From positions 1 to 64,000 of the forward strand of contig JACKQL020000009.1 in NCBI GenBank assembly GCA_018296165.2: a stretch of 64,000 nucleotides of DNA. Reading direction: 5' to 3'. Below are positions 46,668 through 56,724 of the stretch, one piece after another. Each line of letters begins with the position of its first letter. Within the stretch, counting starts at the first letter, position 1. The translations under genes were made by a program, and so were the position numbers. Source of the DNA: Termitomyces sp. T153 (taxonomy: Eukaryota > Basidiomycota > Agaricomycetes > Agaricales > Lyophyllaceae). Under the pieces are notes generated by a model. That model was not told the DNA's origin, did no database searches, and worked only from the letters and a program-made list of their open reading frames with translations.

Positions 46668-47712
46668 GTGCTAACAGCAGCCCACAAAACATTCTGCTCT
46701 GCCCATGTGTCAGTCATCTGCAATGGCTCAGGCTTTGAGGGAGGAGTTGGGGCTGTGGCAGTAGCATATATCAGAGGCAAGGAATCAGCCTCCCTCACAT
46801 ACTACCTAGGCCTGGCCTCGGAGCACATGGTGTATGAAGGAGAGATCGTGGGTTTCATTCTAGGCCTATGCATACTGACACAGCTAGCTGGCACTCTCAC
46901 TATGGAAGCAGTAGTAGAGAGTGACAGCTAGGCAATGATCAAGGCACTACTTAATCAGTGCTCTCACCCAGCCCGTTTCTTACTTGACCAGGTGCACTCT
47001 ATGGCAGGAGTGATTCATACCAAGAGAGATTGGATTGAGAGAAGAGCACAACAATATGAAGCATGGGCAACCAGCTACGATTGGGTGGATTACACCCATG
47101 GGGTGGTCAACCTCCAGATTCAATGGACACCAGGTCATACAAACTTTGAACCAAATAAATGGGCAGATGCCCTAGACAGGAGTGCTACCAAGGGACAGTC
47201 TATCCCCAAAGCCAGCCTTCCCCCCTTTTTATGCTGCCACACCCTCCCCATCAGTATCCCAGCAGCACACCAAGCACACCTCAAGTACCTAGGATCCAGA
47301 TGGAAGCACAAGTGGAAGAAGTCCCTGTGCTATGTGTGCATCTGAGCTATTGACCACACACTGCCATCCAAGTCCTAACTTAAGCTTATCTGGTCTCTCA
47401 ACTGCCTGGACATCAGCCCTGCTCATGCAACTCCAAACTGGTCACATTGCCTTGAGACAACATCTCTTCAGGATCCACTACTCTGAGACCCCAGTCTGTC
47501 CCCACTGCAGAGACCTCATTGTAGAATCAGTCAAGCACTACCTCTTCATGTGCCCACACTACACAAACAAAACACACATTCACCTATACAGGAAACTGAG
47601 ATGCAAAGCTGAGTCATTGTACCACATCCTATCTACTTCTGATGCCCTGAAATCTCTTTTTGATTATGTCACAGCAATGAAACAGTTTCTCCCAGTAGCA
47701 ACCTCCCAGTAA
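46668..47712 (+). pseudogene. LINE RNase H and C-terminal finger
   Basis: RNase H remnant: VICNGSGFEGGVGAVAV (first Asp changed to Asn), EIVGFILGL (Glu), VVESDS then TAG (third Asp), and WTPGHTNFEPNKWAD (about 47120-47165). The segment 47332-47712 ends with CPHCRDLIVESVKHYLFMCPHY, the C-x2-C...H-x4-C finger seen at the end of such LINE ORF2 proteins. Confidence 0.83.
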
Positions 47713-48092
47713 CACCAATGGAAGACAAACAAATAGCAAGCAACCACCAAGGCCTCCACACCCCCACAAGCCCCATATACCTAAACCTACTATAAATTAC
47801 CAATATTGCTAGCACTAGCTAACCTCTTTCTAGAACCTTTTGCACCCCTGAGTCAAGAGCTGTGCTGCTCAATCCCACCCTGGCCTGGCCAGGAACAGTA
47901 GCAGCCACCACATATGACACAACAGCTGGGACAACAAGTAACAGGGGAGCACTGTCAAAAATAGCCTTGGAAAGACCAGCCTATTCATTATCCACATAGG
48001 TGGGGAGATGAGGATTTCAGTGGCTCTTGTAGACCTGACCCTTAGTTACAATAGGAGTACTGTGTAACATGGCACATAGTGCTGCAACACAC

Positions 48093-48098
<6 letters not shown>

Positions 48099-48125
<27 letters not shown>
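48099..48125 (+). other. Poly(A) tail of the LINE
   Basis: 27 uninterrupted A residues after a 385-nt 3' UTR, marking the 3' end. Such a perfect tract is unexpected in a copy this decayed. Confidence 0.9.
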
Positions 48126-48126
<1 letters not shown>

Positions 48127-48240
48127 CTGGCACTGTGAAGCCAGCCATTGCATCAACAGGGGCAGACAACTCTATGGGTATTGCTACCCAAATTGCCTTT
48201 CTGGCAAATGTTCCTCAGGGAGCAGAAGCTGGCATGATTG
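48126..48240. other. Unassigned segment between LINE tail and B2
   Basis: 115 nt that match neither the LINE nor B3 pol by eye. The B2 RT loses similarity to B3 after LHAKPE near 48245. It could be original target DNA or a remnant of another repeat. Confidence 0.5.
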
Positions 48241-49124
48241 AGGTCCTCAGGTTTAGCATGAAGGTGGTATTCCCAAAGTGATTCTAGGACACAGTGGAGA
48301 TGCTCCAGATGTTCCTTCAATGAGTTTGAGTAGATCAGAATGTTGTCCAAGTACATGATAATGAAGACATTGTTCATGTCATGGAAGATGCTGTTCATGA
48401 AATATTGGAAAGTGGCAGGGGAGTTAGTCATTCCAAAAGGCATCACTAGACACTCAAAGAGGCCATAGTGGGTGTGGAAGGTGGTCTTCCATTCATGCCC
48501 TGGAGTGATCTGCACATTGTTGTAGCCAGAGCAGAGGTCTATTTTTGTGTAGATTTTGGCACTGCAGAGGTAGTCAACAAGGTTTCCAATCAGGGGGAGA
48601 GGATACTAGTTCTTTTTTGTGACTTTGTTGAGTCCCAAGTAATTAACACAGAGTCAGAGAGATCCATCCTTCTTCTTGGCAAACAGGAGTGGAGTGCCAG
48701 CAGCAGAGATCAAGGAGCATATGAAACCTTTGCCCAGCATATTGTTGAGGTAATTCTTCAGGGCCCAGAGTTTGATTTTGGACATGTTGTAGATCTTGCC
48801 AAATGGGGGTGAGATGCCTTCTTCAAGATTGATTTTGTGATTGTAGGAGCAGTGTGGAGGAAGTTCTTTTGTGCTCTCTTCAGAGAATACATCAGCAAAT
48901 TCATGATATTCTGGGGGAACTACTTCATATAGAATTTGTTCCTCTATCTTTGGTTCCAGCAGGGTAGTTTCTGTGCAGAGGTATTCATCTGGTAGGGCTG
49001 GTGTGATTTGAAGTTGGAAGGCAAGGGTGCTATCTTGTAGGATGCATGCAAAGGTGACAGTGCTGATGATTTTATTGTTGAGGGCTTCCAGACCAATGAG
49101 GGTGGGTGTTGGAGTGGTGTTCAA
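48241..49124 (-). pseudogene. pol: B2 RT, truncated
   Basis: 49124-48654 has [23 protein letters not shown] and LFAKKKDGSL. A frame change and stops near 48600 follow; then 48515-48240 has the [30 protein letters not shown] region and active site YLDN. It ends at LHAKPE, where similarity to B3 stops. Confidence 0.85.
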
Positions 49125-49638
49125 AGTTGTGGCAGGGTTGTCTGGAGGGGTCTGACATTGTTTGTCAGGGTACTATGGGCCTTTGTATTGACTCTGAAGT
49201 ATATTGGAGGGAAGCTGTTGAGTTTTGTCCAAGGATGACCAGGGTGAAGGTGGGTTTTCCTCCCTTTCTTAGTTGTCCTTGAAGGTCAAGGGGTTTTGGA
49301 TTGCTCCAGAGGTGTTAGCATCAAGGTCAGGAACATTGGAGTCTCGAGTTGACTGGATGCAGAGGAGGATGGTGGCTGCTAAGCTTGCTTTGGGACCAGG
49401 GAATCACATGGTGAGGTTTTTACAGTCAATGTCAGAGTTGATGTATTGTAACTACAGGAGCCCAAGCATGATTGGAGTTGATGTTGGGAGTTGGGTAATA
49501 AGAAGTCTGACCTGAGACCTTAAACCATTATTAAGAATGAGTGTGTTATTGTGGTATTGGGTGATTCCTTGCAGTGGGGCTTCTGTCAAAGGGCTGGAGC
49601 TCAAGGGGCTTGTTGAAGTCATCATGGCAGAGGTTCAG

Positions 49639-49935
49639 TTAGTTGCTGACAAAGGTGCTGGAGGCACCACTGTTGATGAGGGCAGGAAGGACCATGGGAG
49701 AGCTGTTGAGCTGGATGTTGATGTTGAATAATGGCATGGACTTCAAGCAGAGCTGTGGGGGAGTCTGGGGAGTGTCAGTTATACCTTCAGGATTCTTGGA
49801 GGGAGTTGAGACATTGAAGGGGACTGGTCCAGAGTTGGTCAGGCTATCCCTGTCAAGGCAGAGAGTGAGGCTAGGCCAGTTTATGCAGGGGTTGGTGGAG
49901 TGGACAGTCTTCTCCATCAATGGTCCACATAGCAC
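49639..49935 (-). pseudogene. pol: B2 protease remnant, first protease domain deleted
   Basis: STNPCINWPSLTL follows almost directly on the end of gag, so about 0.5 kb that encodes the first retropepsin of B3 is missing. The second protease has its motif as INSGAS (D to N). Further second-protease sequence continues to about 49340 with stops. Confidence 0.75.
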
Positions 49936-49941
49936 ATCCCA

Positions 49942-52392
49942 TTATCTGGCATTTAGAGCAACTATGGATGAAATGTCCCTGCTCACCACATAGAATGCAT
50001 GTGCCCTCCTTCTGTTGTTTCTCCTGAGTTTCTTCTGGCACATCAATCCAAGGCCTGTTCCAAAACTTGTTTGCATATAGAGCCTCTTCATTGTCAGCAG
50101 AGTCCAGAACATTGCTGAGGTTCTGGGAGTCATCAGAGTTAATGTTCAGGGGCTCCAGAGCTTTGTGGAGATTGGCAGCATTGAGTTAGGCAGGTGGGCA
50201 AAGTTGCAGGAGTTGGTTTGTGCTAGGAGGTCCTCTACCTCGAGGGAAGTGGGGTGCAGGGTTGGCATGGTTGGCAGGGATCAAGGGTCATTTGCCATTG
50301 GTTGCCCTGGCCTGCCAGTTGGTGTTGCTGAAGGGGTTCCATATGGTCTGCAGTGCTGTGTTCTTGCTCCAAGTAGCATTGATTGACCTGTGTAACAAGC
50401 ACCTTATACCTGTCATACATAGTTTGCTTAGGTGCAAGGCAGAGGCCATCCTTGATGCATTGAGGTGGGGTGCAGTGGATGGCAAATTGGAGGGCAAATT
50501 GAAGGGCATTGTAATTCCATCTTGTCTTGTAAGCCTCTTGTTCAAACTGTACAATGAAGGTTGTGAAATGTTTGTTATTGTGCATCCCATGGTTGAATAG
50601 ATTTTCCTCCACCTCTGCTACAGTGTCAAATATGCCAAACTTACTGGAGAACTCTGGTAAAAGCAAGCTAATTAGAGAGTATGGAGTTGTTGGGGTCAAA
50701 CTGGAGCAGTGCCATGTAGTGGTCAAAGGCAATGCCCTGTAAATATGATGCAGTGAAGGCCACTCATGAGCTGTCAAGCTGGAAAGTAATGGGCTTAGCT
50801 TGGAATATTGTGAGGCATTATGTCAGGAAGATTCTCCATTTCTGGGGGTCAAGTGAAAGATTCCAAATATCAAGCTTGCTTTTTTAAGCCAGTGCATTGT
50901 GAGTGCTGTTCTGAGTGTTTTGAGTTTGAGGTGGGGGTCTAGTGTTGTAATAGTAATAGTAATTATTTCCATTGCCATGCTGAGGGAGGAAGTTGTCCAT
51001 GGCCAGGCTCCATCCACCTGGAGGTCTGCCATTGGAAGGTCCACTGCTAGGGAGTTGGCCAGTGTTGCCTAGGGGAGGATCCAGGGTCCAGTGAGGGGGA
51101 GGGGGTCCTCCAGGGGTTAGTGGTCCAAAGTAATTGTTGTTGGTGAGGGCTTGAATAGCAGAACTGGTGAGGGGCAAGGAGAGCTGTTGGGGAAGGGGGG
51201 TTGAGGTGCTCTGATGCCCATGGGTTGATGTGGAGGGGCTGGAGCATTCTGACAGGGCTGGGGGACATTTGGTGGGGCATTTCCATAGAGGGCATGGAGG
51301 TCAAAGTGGGGGGTCTGTCTTGGAGAGGACCATTGTGAGGGGCAAGTTCTTTGCCAGAGTTGCCAGGCTTGTTGATGTAGGAGAGAGTTAGATTGTCATT
51401 GTCAACACATGAAGGTGGCCTCTAAGTATTGGGCTTGGAGTTGGCAGGTTGGTCCCAGGCATAGAAGATACTGTGGATGGAGTTTTCCCAGGGATAAATG
51501 GAGAGGGCCAGAGCATGGGCAGCAGGTTGGTCAAAGAGTCCTCCAGTAAAGTTGTGGTTCCACAGGATGTTGGATGTGGCATTAAGCTCTTCTTGCTGAC
51601 AAGGAATGGGGGGCAGGGCTTTGCTTTGTGCTCTGGTGGGCTCCTCTCATTGTACATGGAAGGAGTGGGTGGGGTCCAGAAGGTCTTCAAACTGATGGAG
51701 ATCTGGGCTAGTATGAATTTCTTTGACCAGGGCATGAAGCTTGTTCTCTGGAGATTGGTGTCAATTCCCAATCTGCCTTGCATAGCTTTGAGGAGGTTTC
51801 CTTCCAGATAGCATTTGTAGAAGTAGAGGAGGCAATCTGCCCAAACCTCCAGAGTTGCTGGGGTAATGTGGTAACCTAAGCCAATGAGAAGAGCACAGGC
51901 ACATCTTTCAAACTCTGTGGGTGAGAGGTGGAGTGAATGGAGGACTTTGTCATGCTGTTGGATATAGGCTTTAACTCATTGCTGTCTAGAGAAGGGAGTG
52001 ATTTGAGTGGGGAATGGCAATAAAGAGAGGAGATAGTAAGCTGGTTGCTCTGGAGGAGTTGGAGCCCCAGTAGGGATGGGGTACACATAGTAGTGAGTGG
52101 ATGGGAGGTAAGCAGGGTTGGGTGGTGCTGGGGGTGCTCTAGGAAATCCTCCAAGTGCATGCAGGGGTCATTGCTATTGGCAGAGAACGTTGGGGGATAG
52201 TGCTAGCCTGGGGGGACTCCCTGGCTAATGGAAGGAGCATAGAATGCCTGGTTTGGATCTGGGGTCTAATGACAAGGAGCATACTGATCCATGAGGAGGC
52301 CTGAATGGGGCATAGTAATTTTCAGGTCCCAGCCAACTATAGACATAGGTTAGGTAGCCAGTGGAGTTGTATGTGGGGTTATATGCAGACAT
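49942..52392 (-). pseudogene. gag: B2 gag
   Basis: Starts ATG 52392 (MSAYNPTYNSTGY), Pro-rich N-terminus, capsid-like region around 51780-50235 (KIWNLH-like stretch to FDTVAEVEENLFN). The zinc knuckle CILCGEQGHFIHSC is near 50010-49970 in a frame distinct from the longest open stretch. Multiple stops and frameshifts. Confidence 0.82.
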
Positions 52393-52421
52393 TGAGAATG
52401 GGGTAAAGGGGAGTCTTGATA

Positions 52422-52434
52422 TTATGTCAGATTC
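52422..52434 (-). promoter_or_regulatory. Self-complementary primer site of B2
   Basis: The minus strand reads TAATATCAAGACT directly inside the LTR, identical to B3. It is complementary over 12 of 13 nt to the B2 LTR at 52999-53011. Confidence 0.7.
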
Positions 52435-53111
52435 CACTGACCACAGAGGCTCAGCTTAACTGGGCAAGTTCTTATTAGGCAGATACAATATCCTGCACTT
52501 ATAACCTAGTGCTCCAGGGATAGTATGGACTCCAGATACTTGTAAGGGAAAGCTGAAGGAAGCTGTCTGAGCAAGTTCTGGGTGGTCTGGGGAAGTCTAA
52601 GACCAAGTATATTAAATGTTGGGTTTGGGCAGGCATCAAGTACATGTCCATAAGCAAGTGTGTGGGCTGTGGGGTAAGCAGAGGCTTTACAAGTGATGGG
52701 AGCAGAGGCTTCATGAGTGATGGAAGTGGAGCTGGAGTTTGATGGGGGATCAATCAAGAGTGATGGGTTCTCAGGCCAAGTGTAGGGCAAGGTCTGAAGT
52801 TATCATAGGAATGTTTGAAGTGTTATAGCATTTGTGCAGAGTTTATAATGACATCAGAGTTGAAAGGAACTTAGGAATGATAAAGAAACAGAGACAGACA
52901 AGACAAGACAAAGTCAAGACAAGGCAGAACTGAAAGAGGAATAGATTCAAGACTAAAAATAGAACAGAGATGAGACTGAGAAACATAACCAAGTAAAACA
53001 ATATCAAGACTAAGGTAAAAGATGCTACCCTACATCTTATATATCAACTACTGAACCTCCTCCAGAAACTGAGAGTGCAACAGTGGAGTTTGTCAGAGCT
53101 GTGTGGGGTTG
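52435..53111 (-). repeat. 5' LTR of B2, first segment
   Basis: Minus-orientation family-B LTR starting at the terminal TGTCAG (complement of CTGACA). It is broken at GGTTG (53107-53111) by B3 and resumes after 63948. Confidence 0.87.
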
Positions 53112-53514
53112 TGTCACGACCCGCTCCCTAGCTCCCTAGACACTGCTCCCAACCCCTCCCGATTTCCTGCCTAACTCCCCAGAACCCCGCCCACACCTTT
53201 GACGCTCACACCGGACAACTCCGACGCTTCTCCGGCAAACCCCGACGGCAACTCCCTCTTCGTAGCCATCGACAACCCCTTGAAACCTTCCCCCACCGTC
53301 CCTGGCCACGTCATACATCCCCGACCCTCTACCCTAGTTTACCCGACCCGTCCCAAAGTGTCACAACATCCCCGGAGCGGCCGCACCCCCAACTGATCCC
53401 ATCAGAATACCGCCGCGGCCTGACCTTGGATTGTACCCAACACCCGTCGACTCAGCACAGCTCCGTCGACCCCCGCCATCATATCCGCCGCCCTCGGAGG
53501 CACCCAGTAGTCGG

Positions 53515-53522
53515 TATATAAG
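53515..53522 (+). promoter_or_regulatory. TATA box of LTR B
   Basis: TATATAAG, 32 nt upstream of the segment AGTCTTGATATTA (53547-53559) that is complementary to the primer site. That spacing is as expected for a Pol II start at 53547. Confidence 0.7.
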
Positions 53523-53546
53523 CCATAGAATAACTCCTCGAACTTT

Positions 53547-53559
53547 AGTCTTGATATTA
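53547..53559 (+). promoter_or_regulatory. Predicted RNA 5' end and self-primer segment of B3
   Basis: AGTCTTGATATTA, exact reverse complement of 54112-54124. It is conserved in B1, B2 and the solo LTR. The 3' LTR of B3 has one G-to-A change in it. Confidence 0.75.
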
Positions 53560-54111
53560 CATTTTACCGGTTTCCTATGTTTCGTCTCTTGTCTCGTCTC
53601 TATTTCTGTTTCTAGGTTTTGAATCTATCTTTTCTCAGTCTCGTCTCGTCTCCGTCTCGTCTCGACTGTACATATTTCCTTTGTTCCTCTGAAGTTCCCT
53701 TGCTCCCTACGTCAGTACGAACTCCGCGCACGCGCCACGACCTGAACATTCTTAACGACAACTCCGGACCTCGCTACCCGCTCGGCCCCGGAACCCACCA
53801 AGCCCCGGTAATCCCCTGTCCAACTCCGACCCCGCCCCCCAACAACCGAGAAGCCTCCGCCTACCCCGCAATCTACTTGTGCGCCCACTAACTAGCCCTG
53901 ACACCCGCCCTGGGTCAATGACCAGTACCTCTGGTCTTAGACCCCTCTGAATCACTCAGGACTTACTTGGGCCGCTCTCCCTAGGGACCCCTCGCAAGCT
54001 TTCCCCACCTCCGCTCCAACTCCAGACGCCTGGTTATAAGCGCAGGACATCGCGTCCGCCTAGTAAGGACTCGCCAGTGTACTGAGCCCCTGTCGTCAGC
54101 GGAACCTGACA

Positions 54112-54124
54112 TAATATCAAGACT
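54112..54124 (+). promoter_or_regulatory. Self-complementary primer binding site of B3
   Basis: TAATATCAAGACT, directly adjoining the 5' LTR, with no spacer. Complementary over 13 of 13 nt to 53547-53559 and not to a CCA-ended tRNA. This matches the Tf1 mechanism, in which the mRNA 5' end folds back to prime. Confidence 0.8.
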
Positions 54125-54143
54125 CCCCCTTACCCCGTTCTCG

Positions 54144-56653
54144 ATGTCTGCATTTAACCCCGCATACAACCCAGTCGGTTACCCAACCGACGCCTACGCC
54201 GGCCCATACTGGAAAATTCCTACGCCCCATTCTACCCGGGTCCCTTCACGGACCAATACGTGCCCCGCCACTGGACCCCTGACCCCAACCAGGCGTTCTA
54301 CGCCCCCTCCATCAGCCAGGGAATACCCCCGGGCTGGCGCCGCCCTCCCGCATTCCACGCCGATGGCAACAACCCCCATATCAACCCCGGAGGATACTCT
54401 GCAGCACCCCCCAACCCCGCCTACCTTCCCCCCGCCCATTACTATGCGTACCCAATCCCCGCTGCAGCCCCAGTCCCTCCGGAGGCCACGGATAACTATT
54501 CCCCACCCCGCCCACCATTCGCTGTTCAAACCCCTCCTTCTCCTAGGCAGCAAAGGATCGAAGCCTATGCCCAGCAACGCGACAAAGTCCTCCGCTTCCT
54601 CTGCCTGTCCCCTGCGGAATTCGCAAGGCGTACCCGCACCCTCCTCACCAACCTAGGCTACCCCGACGCCTCCGCAACCCCGGAGGTCTGGGCGGATTGA
54701 CTCCTCGACTTCCACGAACGCTACCTACAAGGGAACCTCCCGGAGAATACGCAAGGCACCCTGGGCCTCGACAACAACTTACGGAACAAACTCCGCGCCT
54801 TGGTCGAGGAAATCCACACTAGCCTGAACCCCCGCCCCTTCGAAGATCCTCTGGATCCCACCCGCTCCTTCCACGTGCAACGCGAGGAACCCGTTGGGAC
54901 ACAAAACGAAGCCCCATCTTCCGTTCCCCGCCAGCAGGAAGAACTCAACGCGGCCTCCAGCATCTTGAGGAATCTCAACCCCGCGGGGGGGTTGTTCAAC
55001 CAACCCACCGCCCACACCCTGACCCTCTCCGCCCGGCCCCGGGCCAGCTCGGTGCCCAGCGCCTTCCAAACCTGGGACCAACCCGCCGTCCCCGAACTCC
55101 GCTCCCAACGACCGCCCCTACGCGTCGACGACGACAACCGGACCCTCTCCTATATCGACGAGCCGGGCAACCCCACCAACGAACACCCCCCGCGCAATGG
55201 GCCCCAACGAGACCGACCCCCCCACTTCGACCTCTGCACCCCTCGTAGCAATGCCCCTCCGCCCCGTCCCAACACCCCAGTTCCCCCGCGACAGCCCCTG
55301 GGCCCCGGGGCGCCCCAACCCCCTCTTTCCGTCAACCCCTCTCGTCCCCCACCCGCCCCGATGCCTAACCCCCCCACCGACGTCAACTATTTCGGACCCC
55401 CGAATCCTGGAGGACCCCCTCCTCCTCGATGGGCCCCAGGACCCACCCCGGGTAGTGTAGGTCAAAACCCCGGTGGGGGACCACCCAATGGCGGACCCCC
55501 GGGAGGATGGGGCCTGGCGATGGACAGCCTTCCCCCCCAGCGCAGAAACGGAAATAACTACTACTACTACTACAACGCCGGACCCCCACCTCAAACTCAA
55601 AATTCGCAGGACGATACCCGCGATGCACTGGCCCAGGAAGGAAAGCTCAACATCCAGAAGCCTGAACCCTTCACCGGCCACGACCCCCGGAAGTGGCAAA
55701 TCTTCCTGACCCAGTGTTTAACTATGTTTCAAGCTAAGCCCATCACTTTTCAGCTTGAGAGCTCACGAGTGGCCTTCACCGCATCATACTTACAGGGCAT
55801 TGCCTTCGACCACTACACCGCGCTACTCCGGTTCAACCCAAACAATCCCGTACTCTCCCATTGGCTCGCTTTCACTCAAGAGTTCTCAAGTAAGTTTGGT
55901 GTCTTTGACACCGTAGCAGAGGCGGAGGAAAATCTCTTCAACCTCCAAATGCGCGACAACGAACGCTTCACGACCTTCATTGTATGATTCGAACGAGAAG
56001 CCTACGAGACCAGCTGGAATTACAACGCCCTCTGGTTCGCCCTCCGTCGTGCCTTGCCCCAACGGATCAAGGACGTCCTTCGCCTCGCGCCCAAACAAAC
56101 CACCTACAATGGGTACAAGGCGCTCGTTACCCAGGTCGACCAATGTTATTGGGAAGATCGCAGCGAAAACACGGCGCCCCAGACCTCGTGGAATACCTCC
56201 GGTAACACCAACTGGCAGGCCGGAGCAACCAATGGCATCCGATCCTCCATCCCCGCTAACCCTGCTAACCCCGCACCCCGCTTCCCCCCGGGCCGAGGAG
56301 TCCCCAACACTAACCGGCCCCCAGGGCAGCGACCACCCGCCCAGCTCAACGCCGCCGACCTCCACGACACCCCAGTACCCCTGGATACCAACCCCGACAA
56401 TCGCGACGACATCCCAGAGCCCGCCAACGATCAGGAAGCCCTATGCGCAAACAGGATCCAGGACAGTCAGTGGATTGACGTGCCGGAAGAAACGCAGGAG
56501 AAACGACGGAAGGAGGGCGCGTGCATCCTATGTGGTGAGCAGGGACATTTTATTCGCAGTTGCCCTAAACGACAGGTGATGGGACGCGCCGTGTGGACAA
56601 TCAACGGAGAAGACTGTAACTACCAGTTCACAGAAAACAAGTCGGCGGTTTAG
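54144..56653 (+). pseudogene. gag: B3 gag with one frameshift and two stops
   Basis: ATG 54144 (MSAFNPAYNPVGYPTD). By comparison with B2, one nt is lost near 54210, shifting into the frame that then runs to 56653. In that frame TGA replaces a Trp codon at 54698-54700 (AD*LLDFHERY), and TGA stands at 55985-55987 where B2 has Gln. Very Pro-rich N-terminal half, capsid-like region (RKWQIFLTQCLTMF through FDTVAEAEENLFN), zinc knuckle CILCGEQGHFIRSC at about 56521-56562. Reconstructed length is roughly 830 residues. Pol follows in the -1 frame. Confidence 0.88.
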
Positions 56654-56724
56654 GTCTGGAAGACGCACTAGACCGCGGACCACATCCCAATGTCTTCTCC
56701 GCCCCAGCCACGCTCCTCCGTGCA

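Larger units (their letters stand above)
40713..48125 (+). mobile_element. Decayed non-LTR retrotransposon (LINE), Tad-like
   Basis: Order: ORF1 with zinc knuckles, AP-type endonuclease, RT, RNase H, C-terminal CCHC-like finger, 3' UTR, 27-nt poly(A). CpG-depleted, many stops. The start is set at the B1 LTR edge; the true 5' end may be slightly further right. No clear target duplication was found. Assignment to the Tad/I-like group rests on the APE-RT-RNase H order and is inferred. Confidence 0.85.
48241..53111 (-). mobile_element. Element B2: truncated family-B copy, minus strand
   Basis: 5' LTR (starting at 52435 and interrupted by B3 at 53111), self-primer site, gag, second protease, and RT up to just past the active site. 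RNase H, integrase, chromodomain, accessory gene and 3' LTR are missing on the left. Decayed and CpG-poor. The rest of its 5' LTR continues at 63949. Confidence 0.85.
53112..54111 (+). repeat. 5' LTR of B3
   Basis: 1000 bp, TGTCACGACC...CCTGACA, same length as 62944-63943. It contains a TATA box and the conserved start-region motif. Confidence 0.95.

Noticed and set aside
54194..56427. Several long minus-strand frames opposite B3 gag
   Set aside because: They are high-GC, Pro/Gly-rich mirror images of the Pro-rich gag with no start context, introns or motifs.
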